Assembly (NCBI GenBank): GCA_958422845.1
Contig: CATZPU010000022.1
Span: 1 to 10,455, forward strand
Origin: an uncultured Lachnospiraceae bacterium
GTDB taxonomy: Bacteria > Bacillota > Clostridia > Lachnospirales > Lachnospiraceae
Direction of reading: 5' to 3'
DNA: 10,455 nucleotides
The position numbers were made by a program, and so were the translations under genes. The notes below the pieces were generated by a model that had not been told where the DNA came from, made no database searches, and worked only from the letters and a program-made list of their open reading frames with translations. Positions 6,523 to 10,455 of the stretch are shown here, piece by piece; position 1 is the first letter of the stretch, and each line of letters starts with the position of its first letter.

Positions 6523-6551
6523 AGAATAGCACAGGGGCGATCGTTTGTCAA
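6523..6551 (-). promoter_or_regulatory. Promoter of the glycine-riboswitch / symporter transcript
   Basis: On the - strand a perfect -35 TTGACA (6546-6551), a 17-nt spacer and the -10 TATTCT (6523-6528) with an extended TG just upstream. The start would fall near 6516, about 35 nt before the aptamer region, giving a leader of about 370 nt before the symporter start codon. Confidence 0.8.
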
Positions 6552-6613
6552 ATAAAAAATGGAATGGTCAGTATGATATGTTTTGTCAGCGGAAAGTGTG
6601 CTGTTGGTTTTTC

Positions 6614-6641
6614 TTTACAATACGGTGGCATATAGTATAAT
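6614..6641 (+). promoter_or_regulatory. Promoter of the truncated nuclease gene
   Basis: The -35 TTTACA (6614-6619), a 16-nt spacer and a perfect -10 TATAAT (6636-6641). Its -10 sits at the point where recognisable nuclease homology begins on its right (from about 6647). The promoter therefore seems to belong to the flanking DNA and now drives the decapitated gene. It diverges from the symporter promoter at 6523-6551. Confidence 0.65.
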
Positions 6642-6676
6642 GGTGTCGACAATTCTATCTTTTATATCCGCAGATA

Positions 6677-6695
6677 GGTGCGACAGTGTCGCACC
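6677..6695 (+). repeat. In-frame palindrome, copy 1
   Basis: The 19-nt sequence ggtgcgacagtgtcgcacc has two perfect 9-nt complementary arms around a single central G. An identical copy starts exactly 45 nt later. Both are read in the same frame and encode GATVSHQ. Each copy holds an AGGTG Shine-Dalgarno-like stretch and a GTG 5 nt downstream, so a folded hairpin would hide both. Confidence 0.85.
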
Positions 6696-7474
6696 AGTTT
6701 GAATTACCAGAATTTGGAAAAGGTGCGACAGTGTCGCACCAATTCATAACTGAGCCGGAATTACTTGTAAATAACCTATCCTTTTCACATATCAGAGAAA
6801 TCATGGTGATTTCTGACAGTTTTGAGCGCTTTTTTTATGAAACAGAATGTATGAAGTGCGGTTGGAGCGTCAGGGAACTTCGCAGGCAAATAAAAACGAA
6901 CCTTTACGTTAGAGCAGGAATCAGTAAAAAGCCAGAATTATTATTACAAAAAAATTCTGATAAAAACAATGCAGCCATACTAACAATAAAAGATCCGTTT
7001 ACATTTGAGTTTCTTGGGCTAGAGGCAAAAGATGCCGTCTCAGAGTCCGATTTGGAACAGGCACTTATGGACCATTTGCAGGAATTTATGCTTGAACTTG
7101 GACAAGGTTTTTGCTTTGAGGCGAGACAAAAGCGTATTATTATTGATGACAGGTATTATTTTATTGATTTGGTTTTCTATAACAGATTGTTGCATTGTAA
7201 TGTGATAATAGAACTTAAAAACGATGAATTTAAACATGAAGATTTAGGGCAGCTAAATGCTTATGTTGGATATTATAAGAAAAATGAAATGTTTGAGGGT
7301 GATAATCCACCTGTAGGGATTTTGCTTTGCACAGATAAAGGTTCAGAAATGGTAGAATATGCTTTGTCAGGAATGGATAATCAGTTATTTGTATCAACAT
7401 ATATGCTGCATTTGCCGGATAAGAAGAAACTACAGGAATTTATGCTAAGAGAAATGGAAGAAATGGGAATATAA
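6686..7474 (+). CDS. N-terminally truncated YhcG-type PD-(D/E)XK nuclease (DUF1016)
   Basis: A 262-aa ORF from a GTG start. The family nuclease core is present: D161 in FIDLVFYN, E176 and K178 in IIELKN, and Q189 in LGQLNAY. Before it lies the family-typical helical region ending the N-terminal domain (LSFSHIREI, residues 31-39; SVRELRRQI at 61-69). Full-length members have about 340-380 residues, so about 90 or more N-terminal residues are missing. In the same frame upstream of the GTG, codons from 6647 read RQFYLLYP, a normal family segment, but a TAA at 6638-6640 closes the frame. A stand-alone -10 box lies exactly there, so the 5' part was probably lost by deletion or recombination. Codon use is AT-rich compared with the neighbours, suggesting transfer. 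Start alternatives are GTG 6731 and ATG 6803. The nuclease fold may be intact; whether it still works is unknown. Confidence 0.8.
   Translation: MSHQFELPEFGKGATVSHQFITEPELLVNNLSFSHIREIMVISDSFERFFYETECMKCGWSVRELRRQIKTNLYVRAGISKKPELLLQKNSDKNNAAILTIKDPFTFEFLGLEAKDAVSESDLEQALMDHLQEFMLELGQGFCFEARQKRIIIDDRYYFIDLVFYNRLLHCNVIIELKNDEFKHEDLGQLNAYVGYYKKNEMFEGDNPPVGILLCTDKGSEMVEYALSGMDNQLFVSTYMLHLPDKKKLQEFMLREMEEMGI
6722..6740 (+). repeat. In-frame palindrome, copy 2
   Basis: Identical to the copy at 6677-6695, including the flanking a on each side. At protein level the two copies create a repeat GATVSHQF separated by 15 residues. The spacing of 45 nt keeps the frame. Confidence 0.85.
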
Positions 7475-7487
7475 TCTGCATACAAAG

Positions 7488-7545
7488 AAAGCATAGCCGT
7501 CTGGTTTTCAGAGGTGAAGATTAGGTGGCTTTATCTGTGCTTTTT
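7488..7545 (+). terminator. Weak terminator candidate after the nuclease gene
   Basis: AAAGCA (7488-7493) can pair with TGCTTT (7538-7543), and GCC (7496-7498) with GGC (7527-7529) through an uneven internal loop, with T residues to 7545. The loop is long and the pairing poor. It is listed only because it is the best candidate behind this gene. Confidence 0.25.
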
Positions 7546-7569
7546 GCTGCAAGCAGGTCAGGGATTCGA

Positions 7570-7641
7570 TATAATAAAAGAAACGCAGAAGGAGGTAAAA
7601 CATATATGGAAAAACTCGTTTCTGTGCAGCAAAATCTATAA
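7570..7641 (+). pseudogene. Gene stump: promoter-like box, perfect ribosome binding site and 11-codon ORF
   Basis: TATAAT (7570-7575) is followed by AAGGAGGT (7589-7596) and an ATG at 7606 that opens MEKLVSVQQNL, then a TAA at 7639-7641. The initiation signals are as good as those of any real gene here, but the frame is only 11 codons. The simplest reading is the 5' stump of a gene whose body was lost, probably in the rearrangements that left the repeats downstream. A genuine leader peptide is the alternative, but no attenuator hairpin follows directly. The -35 is poor (TTGCTG at 7544-7549 lies too far upstream). Confidence 0.4.
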
Positions 7642-7830
7642 AGTAAAATTAGGGCTTGATTTTTCCAGAATAAAATGATATGTTGATAATGCTCATATGA
7701 CTGACGGAAGTGGAACGCTGACAATTCAGAGAAAAATGTCGGCAAAACCACAGGGAGTATGAGTCGTTGGAAGCCGACCGTCTGGGCAGAATATGCCGAT
7801 GGTGGGCTTATTTTGCGTTAAAACTGAGCC

Positions 7831-7886
7831 GTGCAAAATCTGAGGATGACAAAATGAACGCTTGCGGGCATTTTTGTCAGGCGAAG
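7831..7886 (+). repeat. Hairpin repeat element A, copy 1
   Basis: The 42 nt at 7845-7886 are identical to 7973-8014, and the 10-mer gtgcaaaatc precedes both by the same distance. The core tgacaaaatg ... catttttgtca is an inverted repeat (one bulge) around the small inner pair cgc-tt-gcg, giving a hairpin with a T-run in its 3' arm. ORFs across it are by-products of the repeat, not genes. Confidence 0.85.
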
Positions 7887-7893
7887 ATTTTAT

Positions 7894-7957
7894 GGGGCGA
7901 AGCCCGCGACCGAGCAGGAGCGAAGCGGATGCGAGGTGCGCAGCACGGCGAATAAAA
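7894..7957 (+). repeat. GC-rich module B between the two hairpin elements
   Basis: A GC-rich stretch with repetitive gagc/gaagc/gcgagg wording, starting with gggc-gaa-gccc (7895-7905), unlike the AT-rich DNA around it. Stretches of this style are, from memory, common dispersed repeats in Lachnospiraceae genomes. With elements A on both sides it gives an A-B-A layout with a period of 128 nt. Confidence 0.6.
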
Positions 7958-7958
7958 A

Positions 7959-8014
7959 GTGCAAAATCAGGAGATGACAAAATGAACGCTTGCGGGCATT
8001 TTTGTCAGGCGAAG
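7959..8014 (+). repeat. Hairpin repeat element A, copy 2
   Basis: Same as copy 1 at 7831-7886 except for the four bases between the 10-mer and the 42-nt core. A third copy of only the 10-mer gtgcaaaatc follows at 8019-8028, as if another unit began there. It ends about 70 nt before purO and could act as a terminator or RNA-stability hairpin in the purO leader. Confidence 0.85.
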
Positions 8015-8097
8015 GAAAGTGCAAAATCAAATCTACCCACACCACGGCGAAAAAACGGTTTGTGTATTCACACCACAGGAGAAAAGGAGAGTATCGT

Positions 8098-8811
8098 ATG
8101 GAAATGATTTCTTTGGAAAAGGAACTGAAGGAGAACAGCTATCCGGGAAGAGGTATTGTGATCGGAAGGTCGGCAGATGGTAAAAAAGCAGTAGCGGCAT
8201 ATTTTATCATGGGACGGAGTGAGAACAGCAGAAACCGAATTTTCGTGGAGAACGGAGAAGGAATCCGCACGCAGGCGTTTGATCCGTCGAAGCTTGTTGA
8301 TCCGAGCCTGATCATCTATGCGCCGGTACGTGTGCTCGGCAACAAGACGATCGTAACGAACGGCGACCAGACGGATACGATCTATGAGGGAATGGATCGT
8401 CAGATGACCTTTGAACAGTCGCTGCGCAGCCGTGAATTTGAACCGGATGCTCCGAATTATACGCCGCGAATCTCCGGTATCATGCATGTCGAGAGTGGAA
8501 AGTACAGCTATGCAATGTCTATTCTGAAGAGCAACAACGGCAATCCGGATGCGTGCAACCGCTATACTTTTGCGTATGAAAACTGTGTGGCAGGCGAGGG
8601 ACATTTTATTCACACATACAAGTGCGACGGAAATCCATTGCCGAGCTTTGAGGGCGAGCCGAAGCTTGTAGCTATTCCGGATGATATGGACGCATTTACA
8701 GATATGCTCTGGAACAGCCTGAATGAAGATAATAAGGTTTCCCTGTTCGTGCGTTATATTGACATCGAGACAGGAAAGTATGAAACGAAAATCGTTAATA
8801 AAAATAAATAA
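8098..8811 (+). CDS. purO: IMP cyclohydrolase, PurO family
   Basis: A 237-aa cytoplasmic protein matching the archaeal-type IMP cyclohydrolase family (PF07826). It closes the ring of FAICAR to give IMP, the last step of de novo purine synthesis. Visible family stretches are YPGRGIVIGRSADGK (residues 15-29), the AAYFIMGRSENSRNRIF region (residues 33-49) and the later NYTPRISG segment. The archaeal enzyme has an Ntn-hydrolase-like fold, unrelated to the cyclohydrolase domain of bacterial PurH. The start is set at 8098, 7 nt after AAAAGGAGA (8082-8090). The frame extends upstream into repeat DNA, which is not coding. The next gene, 82 nt on, supplies FAICAR, so the pair covers the two last steps and is probably an operon. 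Confidence 0.92.
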   Translation: MEMISLEKELKENSYPGRGIVIGRSADGKKAVAAYFIMGRSENSRNRIFVENGEGIRTQAFDPSKLVDPSLIIYAPVRVLGNKTIVTNGDQTDTIYEGMDRQMTFEQSLRSREFEPDAPNYTPRISGIMHVESGKYSYAMSILKSNNGNPDACNRYTFAYENCVAGEGHFIHTYKCDGNPLPSFEGEPKLVAIPDDMDAFTDMLWNSLNEDNKVSLFVRYIDIETGKYETKIVNKNK

Positions 8812-8893
8812 AAGCCAATAGATAAGCATTGTATTATATGATAAAGATACGGAATAATTACGAAACGGTATAAAGTATCAGGAGGATAATGGT

Positions 8894-10078
8894 ATGAATG
8901 AACTGGCATTAAAGTATGGCTGTAACCCGAATCAGAAACCTTCCCGCATTTTTATGGAGGATGGCAGCGAGCTTCCGATCAAGGTGCTTTCCGGCAGACC
9001 GGGATATATCAATTTTCTTGACGCATTAAACGGATGGCAGCTTGTGAAAGAATTAAAAGAGGCGACGGGGCTTCCGTCAGCGACTTCTTTCAAGCACGTA
9101 TCTCCGGCAGGAGCAGCGGCAGGACTTCCGCTTGACGAAACGCTTGCAAAGATCTACTGGGTAGATGACCTTGATTATAAGAATTTTTCTCCGCTTGCAT
9201 GCGCATATGCAAGGGCGAGAGGCGCAGACCGTATGTCATCTTTTGGCGATTTTATTTCTCTGTCGGATGTCTGCGATGCAGATACGGCAATGCTTATTAA
9301 ACGTGAGGTGTCTGACGGCGTGATCGCGCCGGGATATACGAAAGAGGCGCTTGAAATTCTGGCACAGAAGAAAAAGGGTAATTACAATGTGATCGAAATC
9401 GATGAAAATTACCGTCCGAATCCGATCGAGCGCAAGCAGGTATACGGAGTTACTTTTGAACAGGGACGTCAGGAGCTGAAGATCGACGACGAGCTGCTCT
9501 CCAATTTCGTGACAGAGAAGAAAGACGTATCGAAGGAAGCGCTGATCGATATGAAGATCGCGCTGATCACGCTGAAATATACGCAGTCAAATTCTGTCTG
9601 CTACGTAAAGGGCGGACAGGCGATCGGTATCGGAGCAGGACAGCAGTCCCGCGTACACTGTACACGGCTTGCGGGACAGAAGGCAGACAACTGGTTCCTG
9701 CGCCAGAATCCGAAGGTACTGAATCTGCCGTTCAAGGATACGATCACACGCGCAGAGCGTGATAATGCGATCGATGTTTATATCGGAGCAGAATATATGG
9801 ATGTTCTTTCAGACGGCGCATGGGAGAAGGTATTTACAGAAAAACCGGAAGTATTCACAGAGCAGGAGAAGCGCGCTTGGCTTGACAAAATGACCGGTGT
9901 GACGCTTGGCTCGGACGCATTCTTCCCGTTCAGCGACAATATCGAACGCGCACACAAATCAGGTGTAGAGTACATTGCACAGCCGGGCGGTTCTGTCAGA
10001 GATGAGGATGTGATCGCTACCTGCGATAAATACGGTATGGCGATGGCGTTTACGGGAATCCGTCTGTTCCATCATTAA
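8894..10078 (+). CDS. purH: AICAR formyltransferase, stand-alone (PurH transformylase domain)
   Basis: A 394-aa enzyme that transfers the formyl group from 10-formyl-tetrahydrofolate to AICAR, giving FAICAR. It matches the C-terminal transformylase domain of bifunctional PurH (PF01808), whose full length is about 510-525 aa; the N-terminal cyclohydrolase domain is absent. Catalytic Lys67-His68 are in SFKHVSPAG. The conserved SNSVCYVKGGQAIGIGAGQ stretch and the C-terminal blocks DAFFPFSDN (341-349), QPGGSVRD (363-370) and FTGIRLFHH (386-394) are intact. The start is supported by AGGAGG (8880-8885), 8 nt upstream. A three-codon ATG-Val-stop frame (8889-8897) overlaps the start. The missing activity is provided by purO just upstream. 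This domain has been called PurV in some schemes; purH is used here as the family name. Confidence 0.94.
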   Translation: MNELALKYGCNPNQKPSRIFMEDGSELPIKVLSGRPGYINFLDALNGWQLVKELKEATGLPSATSFKHVSPAGAAAGLPLDETLAKIYWVDDLDYKNFSPLACAYARARGADRMSSFGDFISLSDVCDADTAMLIKREVSDGVIAPGYTKEALEILAQKKKGNYNVIEIDENYRPNPIERKQVYGVTFEQGRQELKIDDELLSNFVTEKKDVSKEALIDMKIALITLKYTQSNSVCYVKGGQAIGIGAGQQSRVHCTRLAGQKADNWFLRQNPKVLNLPFKDTITRAERDNAIDVYIGAEYMDVLSDGAWEKVFTEKPEVFTEQEKRAWLDKMTGVTLGSDAFFPFSDNIERAHKSGVEYIAQPGGSVRDEDVIATCDKYGMAMAFTGIRLFHH

Positions 10079-10121
10079 ATATTCTTAATAAAACCGTATT
10101 GAAATATTCTATTTGCTTTTT

Positions 10122-10168
10122 AAATGCCATTAAAGCTTTAGTACATCCGCTTTGGTGGCATTTTCTTT
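10122..10168 (+). terminator. Terminator of the purO-purH operon
   Basis: A stem of 15 positions (10122-10136 with 10149-10163, one mismatch and one or two wobble pairs) around a 12-nt loop, followed by a T-rich tail (ttttcttt, 10161-10168). It lies 43 nt after the purH stop codon. T-rich sequence before the 5' arm gives some potential on the other strand as well. Confidence 0.85.
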
Positions 10169-10236
10169 GTATGGCAATAAAATAAATCCTCTGATCCGCG
10201 AAGTGAGTCCCTTAAAGAAATAGGGCAAATTTGTAC

Positions 10237-10265
10237 TTGCTGTCCGAAATGTTTTGTAGTATACT
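10237..10265 (+). promoter_or_regulatory. Promoter of the TPP-riboswitch transcript
   Basis: The -35 TTGCTG (10237-10242), a 17-nt spacer and the -10 TATACT (10260-10265). The start would fall near 10272, right at the beginning of the riboswitch P1 stem. Confidence 0.65.
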
Positions 10266-10272
10266 AAAAAAC

Positions 10273-10368
10273 GAAAACGGGGAGGTCGCTGAGACCTGAG
10301 AGTAAACCGTACGGTTTTGACCCTTAGAACCTGATACAGATAATGCTGGCGAAGGAAAATACGTTTTC
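10273..10368 (+). promoter_or_regulatory. TPP (thiamine pyrophosphate) riboswitch
   Basis: The THI-element blocks are all present in order: ggggagg then ctgaga (10289-10294), gaccctta and gaacctgat (10327-10335), ataatgctggcgaagga (10339-10355). The P1 stem gaaaacg (10273-10279) pairs perfectly with cgttttc (10362-10368). It senses thiamine pyrophosphate and usually lowers expression of thiamine synthesis or uptake genes when bound. The controlled gene must lie beyond 10455. Confidence 0.95.
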
Positions 10369-10407
10369 AGATGCGTACTTATTGTAAGCTCTGGCTTTAT
10401 TTTTGTT

Positions 10408-10436
10408 GTCGGCATTTTGTAATGCCGGCTTTTTTT
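10408..10436 (+). terminator. Expression-platform terminator of the TPP riboswitch
   Basis: A 9-bp stem (10408-10416 with 10421-10429, one G-U pair), a TTGT loop and seven T (10430-10436). It lies 40 nt after the aptamer, fitting transcriptional attenuation: with ligand bound the RNA should end here. Confidence 0.88.
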
Positions 10437-10449
10437 GTGTCATAGGAAA
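10433..10449 (+). repeat. Post-terminator motif, copy 2
   Basis: Exact copy of the 17-mer at 124-140, overlapping the T-tract of the riboswitch terminator. The following bases acgc match the left copy's gcgc in three of four places. The window ends shortly after, so the extent of the repeat here is unknown. Confidence 0.6.
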
Positions 10450-10455
10450 ACGCTT

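Larger units (their letters stand above)
7475..8097. other. Intergenic mosaic between nuclease gene and purO
   Basis: About 620 nt without a convincing full gene. From left to right it holds a weak hairpin after the nuclease gene (7488-7545), a promoter-like TATAAT with a strong ribosome binding site and an 11-codon ORF (7570-7641), a possible promoter (TTGATT 7656-7661, 17 nt, TATGTT 7679-7684), an unassigned stretch to 7830, then the repeat block at 7831-8028. A frame from about 7703 to a TAA near 7822 reads RKWNADNSEKNVGKTTGSM and more, and could be a gene remnant; I do not recognise it. I saw no purine riboswitch or clear promoter close to purO. Confidence 0.5.

Noticed and set aside
7831..8028. 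CRISPR-like repeat arrangement
   Set aside because: Only two full copies, the repeat has a 42-nt exact core with 86 nt between copies, the spacer is itself repetitive, and no cas genes are in view.
7726..8107. Several overlapping ORFs on both strands (for example one opening MNACGHFCQAK twice)
   Set aside because: They run across the duplicated hairpin and GC-rich repeats, lack ribosome binding sites and resemble no family. They are repeat-borne frames.

Overview
The window looks like chromosome of a spore-forming Lachnospiraceae-type Clostridia (Firmicutes). The basis is spoVAA/spoVAB, strong AGGAGG-type ribosome binding sites, a glycine riboswitch on an AGCS amino-acid symporter, and terminal purine enzymes split into PurO and a single-domain AICAR transformylase. 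This placement rests on gene content and style, not on a database match. No phage, CRISPR array, rRNA or tRNA was seen.

Left part (1-3228, + strand): a terminator closes an upstream operon. A tandem AT-rich repeat follows, then a tightly packed cluster of an unrecognised 50-aa membrane peptide, spoVAA and spoVAB. The usual spoVAC-AF partners do not follow. Instead a sigma-A-like promoter over the spoVAB stop codon drives a predicted ABC-class ATPase (COG3044 family).

Middle part (3234-6551, - strand): a MATE-family exporter and an AGCS sodium:alanine/glycine symporter, both converging on the ATPase gene. The symporter has a complete control leader: a TTGACA promoter, a glycine riboswitch and a strong intrinsic terminator before the gene. 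Its own 3' terminator overlaps a promoter placed to drive the MATE gene, so transcripts starting there would lack part of the terminator stem.

Accessory patch (about 6614-8030): an AT-rich, N-terminally truncated YhcG/DUF1016-type PD-(D/E)XK nuclease with two identical palindromes in its reading frame. After it comes about 600 nt without a convincing full gene, holding an 11-codon ORF with perfect initiation signals (probably a gene stump) and a repeat-rich block with two copies of a hairpin element flanking a GC-rich module. This is the most mosaic part of the window.

Right part (8098-10455, + strand): purO and purH (AICAR formyltransferase domain only), which together do the last two steps of IMP synthesis, ended by a strong terminator. 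Then comes a TPP riboswitch with its own promoter and terminator, whose gene lies beyond the right edge. The 17 nt just after the riboswitch terminator are identical to the 17 nt that follow the terminator at the left edge, which suggests a dispersed post-terminator element.

I did not find a clear new multi-gene defence or metabolic system. The best leads are the twin in-frame palindromes in the nuclease stump, the hairpin/GC-rich repeat block, the overlapping terminator and promoter before the MATE gene, and the post-terminator motif.
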